Of a stretch of 64,000 nucleotides of DNA, positions 27,454 to 36,765 are shown piece by piece. Both the position numbers and the translations under genes were made by a program. Origin of the DNA: Paenibacillus agri (lineage in GTDB: Bacteria; Bacillota; Bacilli; Paenibacillales; Paenibacillaceae); assembly GCF_013359945.1 (NCBI RefSeq), contig NZ_JABWCS010000197.1, forward strand, positions 26,203-90,202, written 5' to 3'. Position 1 is the first letter of the stretch. Every line of letters begins with the position of its first letter. Under the pieces are notes generated by a model that ran no database searches, had not been told where the DNA came from, and saw nothing but the letters and a program-made list of their open reading frames with translations.

Positions 27454-29324
27454 TACGCTTCACCACCCTGCCAGTGATGAGGCAGCAGCGGAGTATGCCA
27501 ATCTGGAGAGACCTGAGCAACGATTAAGCTGCATGTTGTGTCACCTATGGATTCAATCCGGAATTCCCCCACTGCGGCGGGAACGATGTAGGACTCCGCA
27601 TATCCCCATTCCACAGCGGTTTCTTCATTATTCAGCGGCGTAAGACGAACACGATTGCCTTCGACCAGATTGAACATGAGAAATTGACCGTTCGTATCGC
27701 CATGCCATTCGCCATTCAGCTTTAATCTTTTGACCTGGAACAGCAAGTCTTCACGCTCTCCCAGCAATTCTTCGCTACTACTGCCCTGTACGCGAGTAAT
27801 GACAGGAGATGGCACCAGATGCTTATGAACATAAGGCGTACTGAAGCTGTCATTCATATTGCGGCTTGCATGGTCGCGGTTAATAGGCCGCGGCAAGCCA
27901 TCTTTGTCCAGACGCAAGTGGTCGTAAATCTTGAAGGTAAACCACCAGGTGGTAGATGAGATTTCCAGCACGAGGTTGCCTCTGCCCGCGTAATGAACGG
28001 CTCCAGGTGGAATAAGGAACAAATCGCCTTTTTGAGCATCCAGCACGTTGACATACCGCCCTACTTCTAGCGGCTCTCGCGAGGCATGAGCGTTATCCAC
28101 TGCTTCCAGCAACTGTTCTCCGGTTGTTCCTTCGGTAAAACCAAGGGCTACAAAGGGAGTTGTTCCTTCCTCTTGCTCCATGATGTAATAGGACTCCTGC
28201 TGGGTCATCCTCTCATTGAAGATTTCCTCTATATAGGATTGGCGGGGATGAACCTGTAGAGATAGATTGTCGCCCCCAATCGTATCCAGATAATCAAAGC
28301 GGATCGGGAAATAATCTCCGAATAGCTGAACATTCCGCTCCCCCATAATTTGCTCTGGATGAGCAGACAACAGCAGCGGGAACGGTAGCTCCAGCGTATG
28401 ACCGTAGGCTTCAATCAGCAGCGTATTTTCCGGTGCGATCGGCTCAAAGCTCCAGGCGCAGTTATCCCACTCCTCTGGCAATTGACAAAGCTTCTTCAAA
28501 TACTGCCCGCCCCAAATGCCCGGAGCAAAGAAAGGCTTCACACGAATCGGCTGCTGTGCGGCGGCTTGCATGAGAGCACGCAGCAGCGGAAGCGTAAGAA
28601 ACGTCGGCTGATCAGGATCATTCATATCCATGTAATAGTCAAAATCATTCAGATAGCGCTTACGGTATTGCTCCCATACCGGCCATTCCAGGAACAATGC
28701 TTGTTTATACGTCTCTACTGAATCTACACATTGCCCGAGTTGCAGCGAACCCATTCCTTGCCGGTGAAGGCGTTGTTGGTTCTCTCGTGAAATGTCACAA
28801 AATATAGATAGTGAGGCATCCGAAGAGAGGTAGCCTGCGCCTGGTCCATACGTAATAATTATCGTACGTGAACCATCCCCCTCTAAGGATTCCAAGGATG
28901 GATGAAGCTTTTTCGCAACGTCATTCTGCCAATCTGCTTGCGCCTGCGCTCTGAAGTAATCTTTATAATCGATATCTGAAGCAATAAATCCAAAAGCGCG
29001 GTTATCCGTCAAATAACGGTCAAACGCCGTTAAGAGCTCTGCGCTGCTTTTCATATACCGCGTACTATCCAGTTCAATATATGCAATGTTCTCTTGGCTA
29101 CATAACGTTTGCAGTTGCTCAAGGATCGTCGTAAATGCCGCGCCATGGGTACCGTCAACGGCTAAATGATATGTTTTGGAATTGTGTTGGTTAAAATGGT
29201 CCTCTATTAGCCGAAGCCATGCCTCATAGCCCGTCCCGATATCGGACTGCACTTCCTCATGACTTTGCAGCCTTACAGGATTAACCGGAACCGAATTAAA
29301 GGATCGAACTTTGCTTACTTCCAT
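27453..29324 (-). CDS. manA: Class I mannose-6-phosphate isomerase with an extra N-terminal domain
   Basis: The product is about 623 residues, far longer than the usual 310-390 of ManA. The C-terminal part from about residue 240 is the type I isomerase: FFAPGIWGGQYL, then the zinc-site block GGDNLSLQVHPRQSYIEE, and IPPGAVHYAGRGNLVLEIS. The first 230 residues resemble a P-loop kinase fold without a working Walker A: VDGTHGAAFTTI stands where GxxGxGKS/T is expected. ATG 29324 has GGGAGG 8 bases upstream. It is the first gene of the mannoside operon and overlaps the kinase start. The N-terminal domain function is unknown. Confidence 0.87.
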   Translation of the reverse strand: MEVSKVRSFNSVPVNPVRLQSHEEVQSDIGTGYEAWLRLIEDHFNQHNSKTYHLAVDGTHGAAFTTILEQLQTLCSQENIAYIELDSTRYMKSSAELLTAFDRYLTDNRAFGFIASDIDYKDYFRAQAQADWQNDVAKKLHPSLESLEGDGSRTIIITYGPGAGYLSSDASLSIFCDISRENQQRLHRQGMGSLQLGQCVDSVETYKQALFLEWPVWEQYRKRYLNDFDYYMDMNDPDQPTFLTLPLLRALMQAAAQQPIRVKPFFAPGIWGGQYLKKLCQLPEEWDNCAWSFEPIAPENTLLIEAYGHTLELPFPLLLSAHPEQIMGERNVQLFGDYFPIRFDYLDTIGGDNLSLQVHPRQSYIEEIFNERMTQQESYYIMEQEEGTTPFVALGFTEGTTGEQLLEAVDNAHASREPLEVGRYVNVLDAQKGDLFLIPPGAVHYAGRGNLVLEISSTTWWFTFKIYDHLRLDKDGLPRPINRDHASRNMNDSFSTPYVHKHLVPSPVITRVQGSSSEELLGEREDLLFQVKRLKLNGEWHGDTNGQFLMFNLVEGNRVRLTPLNNEETAVEWGYAESYIVPAAVGEFRIESIGDTTCSLIVAQVSPDWHTPLLPHHWQGGEA

Positions 29325-29419
29325 TGCTGCTGCCTCCCAACTCGTAATCAATGCATGTTCACATTGTATAAATTGTTGGGGACAGCGTCTTTAAAGGAAA
29401 GGGCACTATTTTTGTACAA

Positions 29420-30346
29420 TCAGGACATGTTCGGAGGGTAATGATTTTTGCCGGAGCGACCTTCGGAGAATTGCGAACGGCGAAATTTGGCAGGGGATAC
29501 ACCAAGCGCACGGGTAAAAACACGGGTAAAGTAATGCACGGACTGAAAGCCGCATTGTAACGCAATGTCCTTAATGGGTATGTAATCATTCAGCAGAAGC
29601 TGTGCTGCATGCTGCATCCGGCGCTCCTGAATATAATGTACGAAGGACTGACTGAGATGCTCCTGAAATAAGCGGGTCAAATGCCGGGAAGAGATATGCA
29701 GATGACTCGCGACGGTTGCAAGCGTAAGCTCATTGCTTAAGTTATCGTCGATGAAACGCTTGGCTTGGCTAAATAAAGCATGCCCTGGAGAAATCGGCTG
29801 TTGAACACTTTCACCCGCGGTAAGTGTCAGGCCATGCAAATCCGGGAAGGACAACAGCAGCGAATGCGCAACCTTTTCCAGGGATAGCGGGATTGTTGAG
29901 ACTGAACTTGCACACAACGCGATTAACGCCTGCCACAAATATCCTGTAGAAGAGAAGTCGGCCCCGCTAACAACGCTGTTTCCTCTTTCAGCTAGCTGTC
30001 GATACGCTTCGAGATACAACGGCTCTGTTAGCGATGCATCTATTTCAAATGCAACATAGCATAATGTTAATCCGGAAGTGCTTCGAATCTGGTGCCATAC
30101 GCCAGGTTTCGATAGAAACGCCGTTCCTTTTACTAGATCATACTCCCGGTCGTGTTCATAATAGCTCCCCTCTCCATCCATCACATAACAAGCTTCAAAA
30201 AAAGAATGGCGGTGGAGGGAATTATCGAAATGAGCCGGCATGAATCCCCAATATAAAATAGTTATAGAAAGGCCAGTCCCTTGAATTTTTGTAGCATGCC
30301 GGTTGCATATGTCATTGGCCCTTCGGAAGCTGGATTGGATCGACAT
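29420..30346 (-). CDS. AraC-family regulator with cupin-type sensor domain
   Basis: The 308-residue protein has an N-terminal cupin (HRHSFFEACYVMDGEGSY, residues 48-66) that could bind sugar, and a C-terminal pair of HTH motifs (LATVASHLHISSRHLTRLFQE and the FQSVHYFTRVFTRALG block). ATG 30346 follows AAGGAGG at 7 bases. It lies upstream of and on the same strand as manA, so it probably activates the mannoside operon. A promoter is visible at 30374-30401. Confidence 0.9.
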   Translation of the reverse strand: MSIQSSFRRANDICNRHATKIQGTGLSITILYWGFMPAHFDNSLHRHSFFEACYVMDGEGSYYEHDREYDLVKGTAFLSKPGVWHQIRSTSGLTLCYVAFEIDASLTEPLYLEAYRQLAERGNSVVSGADFSSTGYLWQALIALCASSVSTIPLSLEKVAHSLLLSFPDLHGLTLTAGESVQQPISPGHALFSQAKRFIDDNLSNELTLATVASHLHISSRHLTRLFQEHLSQSFVHYIQERRMQHAAQLLLNDYIPIKDIALQCGFQSVHYFTRVFTRALGVSPAKFRRSQFSEGRSGKNHYPPNMS

Positions 30347-30373
30347 GTTCATCCCTCCTTTGTTCGCTCCCAT

Positions 30374-30401
30374 TGTATACTGCCTTCTTTATGAAAGACA
30401 A
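30374..30401 (-). promoter_or_regulatory. Predicted promoter of the AraC regulator
   Basis: Leftward TTGTCT (30396-30401) and TATACA (30374-30379) are spaced by 16 bases, 28 bases ahead of the start codon. Confidence 0.55.
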
Positions 30402-30420
30402 GCTAACCATTTCACGGCTC

Positions 30421-30792
30421 TCACCTATTTGTGCAACAACGATACTCGCGGCCATCAACGAGCTGCGGATGTTCCCCCCAGTTTTCACCCCATTTACGCA
30501 TTTGCCCAAGCACGGGGATATACTCCCGCCCTTTATCCGTTAGCGAATACTCAACGGTTACAGGTACAGTAGGAAACACTTCGCGATTGATGACCTTATA
30601 CTGCTCCAAATGACGCAGGACATCCGTTAAAGACTTGATGCTGATGTTATCTAAATTTCTTCGCATTTGATTAAATCGTTGCGGCCCCAGACTTAGTAAG
30701 GAAAGCACCAAAAAAGACCATTTTCCGCGCACAACCTCCAAAGCTTCACGAATAGAGATGAGGCATAGCTCGTCCCCTTTACGTACATCCAC
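30421..30792 (-). CDS. HxlR-family transcriptional regulator
   Basis: This small protein of about 123 residues has the HxlR winged-helix core: VRGKWSFLVLSLLSLGPQRF, then SIKSLTDVLRHLEQYKVINR and the wing VPVTVEYSLTDKGREY. Such regulators often respond to electrophiles or redox signals. GTG 30792 is preferred because AGGAG lies 8 bases upstream; the frame begins at a GTG at 30801. It is divergent from an NmrA-type gene and probably controls it. The small palindrome GTAGTCTAC at 30819-30827 in the intergenic region may be its operator. Confidence 0.88.
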   Translation of the reverse strand: MDVRKGDELCLISIREALEVVRGKWSFLVLSLLSLGPQRFNQMRRNLDNISIKSLTDVLRHLEQYKVINREVFPTVPVTVEYSLTDKGREYIPVLGQMRKWGENWGEHPQLVDGREYRCCTNR

Positions 30793-30967
30793 AGAAATCA
30801 CTCCTAACTAAAATATAGGTAGTCTACTTTTTGAAGTTATATATAAATAATGTGTCTCCTTTAAATTATAAAGTTAATATTCTAAGATAACAACAGGGCT
30901 TATTTAACTGCCATGGTCTAGTTTAAACAGAGATAGTCTTATACAGTTTAGAGAGGAGCATTAGGAT

Positions 30968-31858
30968 ATGAGTGATAAAAAGATATTGGTTTTGGGAGCA
31001 ACCGGACAACAAGGAGGTGCGGCTGTTAGGCATTTACTCGCCGATGGCTGGAAGGTTCGTGCATTTGTCCGCGATTTATCAAGCGATAAGGCCCTGCAAC
31101 TGTCCCAATGGGGAGCCGAGCTTTTTCTCGGTGACATGAACGATCTTGCTTCGCTCGATGCCGCTATGCAGGGGATTTATGGCGTATTCAGTGTTCAGGC
31201 GTCGGGCTGGACCCCTACTCTCGAATCCAACGACGATGAAAGACGTATTGGGAAGGCTGTAGCGGACGCTGCCCTAAAGGCGAACATCCAGCACTTCGTT
31301 TATACATCTGTTGGCGGTGCAGATGCGCAATCCCGATATCGTGACATGCAGAAATGGGATATCGAGCAGCACATTCTTTCACTCGATTTGCCGGCTACCA
31401 TATTGCGTCCCGCCACCTTCATGGAGAACTTCGCAGACCCGATGTCCGCCGGCGTGCAGAACGGGACGATCGCACAACCCTTCAAGCCAGATGGAGTGAT
31501 CCCACTCGTAGCTGTGGACGACATCGGCGCTTTCGTTGTGTTAGCACTTAGATCTCCAGACGACTATTTGGGCAAAACTGTTGAAATTGCCGGCGACAAT
31601 TTAACACCCTTGCAGATTGCCGATGCTATAGGCCGTATAACTAACCGTACCATTCCTTACGTTCAAATTCCGCTGGAAACGTTGCGCCAGCATAATGAAA
31701 TCTTGGCCGGCGTGTTCCAATGGTTAAACGAAGAAGGCCACGAGGTCGATATTTCTGCTGTACGCAAGACATACCCGGAACTTACGGATTTCAATACCTG
31801 GGTGGAAAAGCAAGGAAAAGCAAAGTTTGAGGCATTGTTTCTTCCTGAGCGTTCATGA
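30968..31858 (+). CDS. NmrA/quinone-oxidoreductase-type NAD(P)-binding protein
   Basis: The 296-residue protein begins with the Rossmann signature LVLGATGQQGGAAVRHL and belongs to the NmrA-like branch of atypical SDRs, which act as NAD(P) sensors or quinone reductases. YTSVGGADAQS and ILRPATFMENF are typical of the group. GAGAGGAG lies upstream of the ATG. It is divergently transcribed from an HxlR regulator, a common arrangement for stress-induced oxidoreductases. A strong terminator follows. Confidence 0.88.
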   Translation: MSDKKILVLGATGQQGGAAVRHLLADGWKVRAFVRDLSSDKALQLSQWGAELFLGDMNDLASLDAAMQGIYGVFSVQASGWTPTLESNDDERRIGKAVADAALKANIQHFVYTSVGGADAQSRYRDMQKWDIEQHILSLDLPATILRPATFMENFADPMSAGVQNGTIAQPFKPDGVIPLVAVDDIGAFVVLALRSPDDYLGKTVEIAGDNLTPLQIADAIGRITNRTIPYVQIPLETLRQHNEILAGVFQWLNEEGHEVDISAVRKTYPELTDFNTWVEKQGKAKFEALFLPERS

Positions 31859-31930
31859 GATTGTTAATCAAGAGACTGGCTCATAAGTAACTTCCAACTG
31901 TATGAGACAGTGCCTGTTTCACTAGTATTG

Positions 31931-31979
31931 AAAAAAGCAAGTAACAGGGGCATTTCACCCCTGTTACTTGCGCTTTTTT
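31931..31979 (+). terminator. Strong terminator after the NmrA-type gene
   Basis: A perfect 14-bp stem (31937-31950 with 31958-31971) with a 7-base loop is flanked by A6 and T6, so it can work in both directions. Confidence 0.92.
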
Positions 31980-32104
31980 GGTTCATGCTCGCCCAAATTT
32001 AATGATTATGATGTTTGCTCACTCAACCCTGAATTACTTAAGTACTTAAAGCTCATTTAGGCTCCACCAACATGATGCAGGCTTTATTGTGAGCTTCTTC
32101 ATGA

Positions 32105-32329
32105 TCAATCAACAGCACAACCCAATGCAGCAAACACGCGTCGTGGAGATTCATCAGCAGGCATAAAGAATTCGATTCTTGAATAAGTTTGTTCGATCAC
32201 CGTAAGGTGTAGTTGGTTGTAGCGTATTGGCCTCAATTCAGTTGAAAAAGGTTCCTTACCTCTAAAAAGCCAATTAAACAAGCAACCGCCATGATGCGAT
32301 CTTTTCATGCTTAAAAGCGATTGTTGCAT
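32105..32329 (-). CDS. Small hypothetical protein downstream of solA
   Basis: The 74-residue frame has GAGGG upstream of its ATG and starts 17 bases after the solA stop on the same strand. The protein is polar with no membrane segment; the phrase IEFFMPADESPRRVF looks like ordinary coding sequence, but I do not recognise the family. It could be the last gene of the hutU-hutI-solA unit or a chance frame. Confidence 0.4.
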   Translation of the reverse strand: MQQSLLSMKRSHHGGCLFNWLFRGKEPFSTELRPIRYNQLHLTVIEQTYSRIEFFMPADESPRRVFAALGCAVD

Positions 32330-32346
32330 ATTCTCATCCCTCTAAG

Positions 32347-33492
32347 CTAAGACAAATCACCGGTCTTGAAGCGATTCATTGAAAATAATGAAATGTCATG
32401 CTTGCTTCTTCCAGTCGTAATAAGCTGGCATAAAATTTCGCCGACTACGCTGCTGAATTTAAATCCGTGTCCGGAAAATCCAGCAGCAAAAGTGATATGC
32501 GGATACACTGGATGTGCATCGATAATGAAATGTTCATCGGGTGTGAGAGTATACGTGCAGGTTTTTCCTTTAAGCAATTTCATATTGGAAAGAGGCATAA
32601 ACCGGCTTAAGAACAATCTTAAGTCTTCTTCATCCTCCTGAAGTGCCCCAAACTCCGGAATAGCTTCATCCGGATTAATCCGAAGTCCCCCATCGTGACG
32701 TCCTACCTTAAGACCCGCTCCTCCCATGCTGGGAAAACCGTAATAATGTCCCAATGAGGTCTCAAACGTAAACGCCGGAAATCGTTCCTCCCCGAATAAA
32801 AAGTCATCTGCTTCAAACCAGGCAAACGTTTTTCTTTTCGTTACAAGCGGAGGATGAATATTCATTAGAGAAAGCAGCTTAGAAGACCAAGCCCCTGCCG
32901 TAACAATCAGAGCGCGACCTTGATAACTTTCATCGGCGGTGTGAACCGTCACCCCGGCTGAATCAATAGACAACTCCTGTACAGATGCATTCGTTACGAT
33001 GTTAACTTGATGGAGCTCCAACTGCTCCCGATATGCACGAATACATTCCTCACTCTTAAGTACACCTGATTCTGATTCGAAGCAGCCCATGTAGTCCTCC
33101 GGAAGCGAAATCCCCGGCCATATCGTATGAATTTTATTGGAATCCACTTTTTGTAGCGGTAGTGAATAGTCTTCCGAACTAGAAACAACTTGTTGTAAAA
33201 AAATAGAATTACGAGTGCCTACATTCAGCACTCCGGTTTGGTAGAACAGTTTTCTACCCGACTCACGCTCCAGATCCAGCCAAAGCTTTTGGGCTCTGAG
33301 GGCTAACGGGACGTATATCCCCCCTTCTCCATAGGCATGCCGGATGATACGGGTATCACCGTGATGAGCTCCACGATCGTGCGGAGGATTAAATGAATCC
33401 AATAGCAAAACTCTTTTCCCTGCAAGTGTCAAATAATAGCCTGCAGCCATACCCATCGAACCGGCACCTACAATGATTACGTCATAGCTCAT
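32347..33492 (-). CDS. solA: Monomeric sarcosine oxidase / N-methyl amino acid oxidase
   Basis: The 381-residue flavoenzyme starts with the FAD-binding IIVGAGSMGMAAGYYL. It has the HGDTRIIRHAYGEGGIYVPL block and a C-terminal Cys in KTCTYTLTPDEHF that would carry the covalent FAD, followed by FAAGFSGHGFKFSS. It oxidatively demethylates N-methyl amino acids such as sarcosine, releasing formaldehyde and peroxide. It follows hutI by 39 bases on the same strand, which links N-methylated substrates to the histidine-type pathway here. The exact substrate is not known. Confidence 0.88.
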   Translation of the reverse strand: MSYDVIIVGAGSMGMAAGYYLTLAGKRVLLLDSFNPPHDRGAHHGDTRIIRHAYGEGGIYVPLALRAQKLWLDLERESGRKLFYQTGVLNVGTRNSIFLQQVVSSSEDYSLPLQKVDSNKIHTIWPGISLPEDYMGCFESESGVLKSEECIRAYREQLELHQVNIVTNASVQELSIDSAGVTVHTADESYQGRALIVTAGAWSSKLLSLMNIHPPLVTKRKTFAWFEADDFLFGEERFPAFTFETSLGHYYGFPSMGGAGLKVGRHDGGLRINPDEAIPEFGALQEDEEDLRLFLSRFMPLSNMKLLKGKTCTYTLTPDEHFIIDAHPVYPHITFAAGFSGHGFKFSSVVGEILCQLITTGRSKHDISLFSMNRFKTGDLS

Positions 33493-33531
33493 CCTTTCAT
33501 CACTTCCTCAGCCTCAAGTCTGCGTTCACCT

Positions 33532-34815
33532 TTAATGAATACGATTGCCATCTAATACTACCATTTTTCCTTGCTTGAATACGGAATGAACATGGTTGAT
33601 CCCAAAGTGATAAGGCAGATAAGCTAAGTTTCCCGCATTGAAAATAACCAAATCGGCCTGTTTGCCGACTTCCAAACTGCCTATTTTATCACCTTTTCCG
33701 ATAGCATGAGCCGCATTAATCGTCACTGCCGTCAGAACCTCCTCTGGCGACATCCCTAAGTTCAGACAGCCCAGTGTCATGACAAGCTGTATAGATTCCG
33801 TTGGAGAACTTCCCGGATTATAATCCGTGGACAATGCTACAGGGAGTCCTATTTCAATCATCCTACGCGCACGGGCGTGATGCTTCAGCCTTAAATTAAA
33901 GGAGGTAGCTGGCAGACAGACAGCAATGACGCCAGACCGTTGCATCGCCTCTAGTCCTTCATCTGATGCGGCAATCAAATGTTCAGCAGATATGCAACCC
34001 AGTTTACCGGCTAGCTGCGCGCCGCCTATTGGCTCGATTTCGTCCGCATGAATCTTCAATCCGAAGCCCATCGCTTTTGCCGCCAACAGGATTTGCTCCG
34101 ATTCTTCTACGGAGAATACGCCGTGCTCACAAAACACATCGCAAAATTCAGCAAGTCCCTGACGCTTCACTTCGGGAAGCATTTCTTCAATAATAAGCTG
34201 AACGAATCCTTGTGACCGGCCCTTATATTCTTCCGGCACCATATGAGCCCCCATGAACGTAGACACCAAATCAACCGGATGTTCCTGATTGAGTTTGCGG
34301 GTGACCCTGAGTTGCTTAAGCTCATCATCCAGAGTCAGACCATATCCGCTCTTGGCTTCCGCTGTGGTAACCCCATAAGAAAGCATCGTATCCAAGCTTT
34401 TTTTAGCCTTCACATATAACTCATCTTCCGAAGCCTGACGGGTTAAACGGACTGTGCTGAGAATCCCGCCGCCTTGTGCTAAAATTTCTAAATAAGAAGC
34501 GCCTTTCAGCTTTAAGGCTAATTCATTCTCCCGCGAGCCGCCGTGAACCAAATGCGTATGAGGGTCAATAAGTCCTGGTGTAACAAGCTTCCCCTCAGCA
34601 TTATGCTTAGACGTTACCGGCAGTTCACCGATTTGAGCCAAAACATCTTCTTCCGTTCCGGCAGCAACTATGATACCATCCGCGATAGCCACAGCTCCCC
34701 TTCGAACTGACGCAACCTTTGACATTTCACCGCCTCGGCGTGGTTCCTGAGATCCTTGCATGGTAATCAGCGTACCTATATTATAAATCAACAGGTCAAT
34801 CCGATTGCTCTCCAT
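33532..34815 (-). CDS. hutI: Imidazolonepropionase
   Basis: The 427-residue amidohydrolase shows the metal-binding PHTHLVHGGSREN near residue 85, SGYGLTLDDELKQL, FCDVFCEHGVFS and the later STDYNPGSSPTES, all characteristic of HutI. It hydrolyses 4-imidazolone-5-propionate to N-formimino-glutamate in the third step of histidine breakdown. GAGGGGG precedes the ATG. It lies between hutU (upstream) and solA (downstream). A perfect palindromic hairpin sits in the gap to hutU. Confidence 0.95.
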   Translation of the reverse strand: MESNRIDLLIYNIGTLITMQGSQEPRRGGEMSKVASVRRGAVAIADGIIVAAGTEEDVLAQIGELPVTSKHNAEGKLVTPGLIDPHTHLVHGGSRENELALKLKGASYLEILAQGGGILSTVRLTRQASEDELYVKAKKSLDTMLSYGVTTAEAKSGYGLTLDDELKQLRVTRKLNQEHPVDLVSTFMGAHMVPEEYKGRSQGFVQLIIEEMLPEVKRQGLAEFCDVFCEHGVFSVEESEQILLAAKAMGFGLKIHADEIEPIGGAQLAGKLGCISAEHLIAASDEGLEAMQRSGVIAVCLPATSFNLRLKHHARARRMIEIGLPVALSTDYNPGSSPTESIQLVMTLGCLNLGMSPEEVLTAVTINAAHAIGKGDKIGSLEVGKQADLVIFNAGNLAYLPYHFGINHVHSVFKQGKMVVLDGNRIH

Positions 34816-34836
34816 CGTTTCTCCCCCTCGAAATAA

Positions 34837-34858
34837 AGCAAGCCCGATCGGGCTTGCT
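34837..34858 (-). terminator. Hairpin between hutU and hutI, possible attenuator
   Basis: A perfect 22-base palindrome (arms AGCAAGCCCGA) is followed leftwards by TTTATTT. It is close to a terminator in form, yet sits just ahead of the hutI ribosome binding site, so it may tune or process the mRNA. Confidence 0.55.
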
Positions 34859-34905
34859 GAAAGTTATCATCATTCTTTTATAGATTCAGTAAGATTCAGT
34901 AGGGA

Positions 34906-36570
34906 TTAAATACCCATCATCGGTACGCGAACGCCACGTTCTTTCGCCGTTTTAATGGCAATGTCATAACCCGCATCAGCGTGACGGATGACGCCCATCC
35001 CAGGGTCCGTGTTTAAGACACGTAGCAATCTTTCCTCCGCTTCTTTAGAACCGTCCGCGACGACAACCATACCTGCGTGCAAGGAGTAACCCATACCTAC
35101 GCCGCCGCCATGATGGACAGAAACCCAGCTCGCACCGGATGCTGTATTCACAAGTGCATTCAAGATCGCCCAGTCGCCAACTACATCACTGCCATCCTTC
35201 ATAGACTCTGTTTCACGGTTAGGCGAAGCCACAGAACCGCAATCCAGGTGATCACGACCGATCACGATCGGCGCGGATAATTCTCCAGTTCGCACCATTT
35301 CGTTGATAGCCAGTCCCATCTTAGCCCGTTCTCCGTAACCCAACCAGCAAATACGAGCAGGCAAACCTTGAAATGCGACTTTCTCTCTGGCCATTTCGAT
35401 CCATTTACGCAGACCCGCATTTTCCGGGAATAATTTTAAAGCAAGTTCATCCGTTTTATAAATATCTTCTGGATTACCAGACAATGCCGCCCAACGAAAC
35501 GGTCCCTTCCCCTCGCAGAAGAGCGGACGAATGTAAGCCGGAACAAATCCAGGAAAATTAAAGGCATCCTTAACCCCTTCATCAAGCGCTACTTGACGGA
35601 TGTTATTGCCGTAATCAAATACAATGGACCCAAGCTTTTGAAGATCAAGCATTGCCTGCACATGGGCGGCCATCGACTTTTTGGAAAGCTTCACATACTG
35701 TGTCGGATCGTTTTTACGCAAGTCAGCTGCAGCTTCCAATGAATAGCCGACCGGCACATAGCCGTTAAGCGGATCGTGAGCCGAGGTTTGATCGGTAACG
35801 AAATCCGGTACAATTCCCCGTTTTACAAATTCCGCGAACACCTCTGCAGCGTTTCCTACTAACCCGATAGCGAGTGCTTTCCCCTCAGCTTTCGCTTCGC
35901 CGGCAAGCTTCAATGCTTCATCCAGATCGTAAACCATAACGTCGCAATAACGAGTGTCAATTCTTCGTTGAATACGAGTCGGATCTACGTCTACTCCGAT
36001 AACTACACCATCGTTCATCGTTACAGCGAGCGGTTGAGCGCCGCCCATACCGCCAAGTCCAGCCGTTAATGTCAGAGTACCTCTTAAAGTGCCTCCCGAA
36101 TGCTGCCTGGCTGCCTCAGCGAAGGTCTCATACGTTCCTTGTAAAATGCCTTGCGTTCCGATATAAATCCAGCTGCCAGCTGTCATTTGACCGTACATCA
36201 TAAGTCCCTGTTTATCAAGCTCATGGAACGTCTCCCAATTGGCATAGGCAGGAACAATAACCGAGTTAGAGATAAGAACCCGCGGCGCGTGCGAATGCGT
36301 TTTGAATACACCAACCGGTTTCCCGGATTGTACAAGCAGTGTTTCATCCGCTTCCAGATTCGTTAAGCATTCTACGATCTTGTCATAAGACTCCCAATTC
36401 CGTGCAGCTTTCCCGATTCCACCGTAGACAACGAGATCCTCCGGACGTTCTGCTACGTCTGGGTCCAGATTGTTCATTAACATACGCAGGACAGCTTCCT
36501 GCTCCCAGCCTTTTGCCGTTAGCTTTGTTCCGTGTGCTGCTCTAATGGTACGTTTAATAGTTTGTTCCAT
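34906..36570 (-). CDS. hutU: Urocanate hydratase
   Basis: The 554-residue protein has the family length and blocks: the NAD-binding [38 protein letters not shown] and [15 protein letters not shown]. It uses tightly bound NAD to hydrate urocanate to imidazolonepropionate. GAGGAG lies upstream of the ATG. It begins the hutU-hutI-solA unit and follows the AraC-type regulator at 36766-37959. Nothing in the visible motifs departs from ordinary histidine-pathway enzymes. Confidence 0.96.
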   Translation of the reverse strand: MEQTIKRTIRAAHGTKLTAKGWEQEAVLRMLMNNLDPDVAERPEDLVVYGGIGKAARNWESYDKIVECLTNLEADETLLVQSGKPVGVFKTHSHAPRVLISNSVIVPAYANWETFHELDKQGLMMYGQMTAGSWIYIGTQGILQGTYETFAEAARQHSGGTLRGTLTLTAGLGGMGGAQPLAVTMNDGVVIGVDVDPTRIQRRIDTRYCDVMVYDLDEALKLAGEAKAEGKALAIGLVGNAAEVFAEFVKRGIVPDFVTDQTSAHDPLNGYVPVGYSLEAAADLRKNDPTQYVKLSKKSMAAHVQAMLDLQKLGSIVFDYGNNIRQVALDEGVKDAFNFPGFVPAYIRPLFCEGKGPFRWAALSGNPEDIYKTDELALKLFPENAGLRKWIEMAREKVAFQGLPARICWLGYGERAKMGLAINEMVRTGELSAPIVIGRDHLDCGSVASPNRETESMKDGSDVVGDWAILNALVNTASGASWVSVHHGGGVGMGYSLHAGMVVVADGSKEAEERLLRVLNTDPGMGVIRHADAGYDIAIKTAKERGVRVPMMGI

Positions 36571-36712
36571 GGATAGTCACTCCTCTATCTTACGTTGTTC
36601 GGTTCTATGACTCTATCATAATAAAAAAATCGGTCTCTGAATCTAGTCGAATTTGCGGAAAGATAGCACGATATTACGCTGTAACCAGGAACGGAATACT
36701 CTGATAAAAACG

Positions 36713-36745
36713 CTTAAAAGCCAACCCCTAAGCAGGGTTGGTTTA
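36713..36745 (-). terminator. Terminator after the AraC-type regulator
   Basis: A CCAACCC/GGGTTGG stem with a 7-base loop is followed leftwards by CTTTTAA. Confidence 0.7.
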
Positions 36746-36765
36746 AAGTGATTATGCCAAAAACA

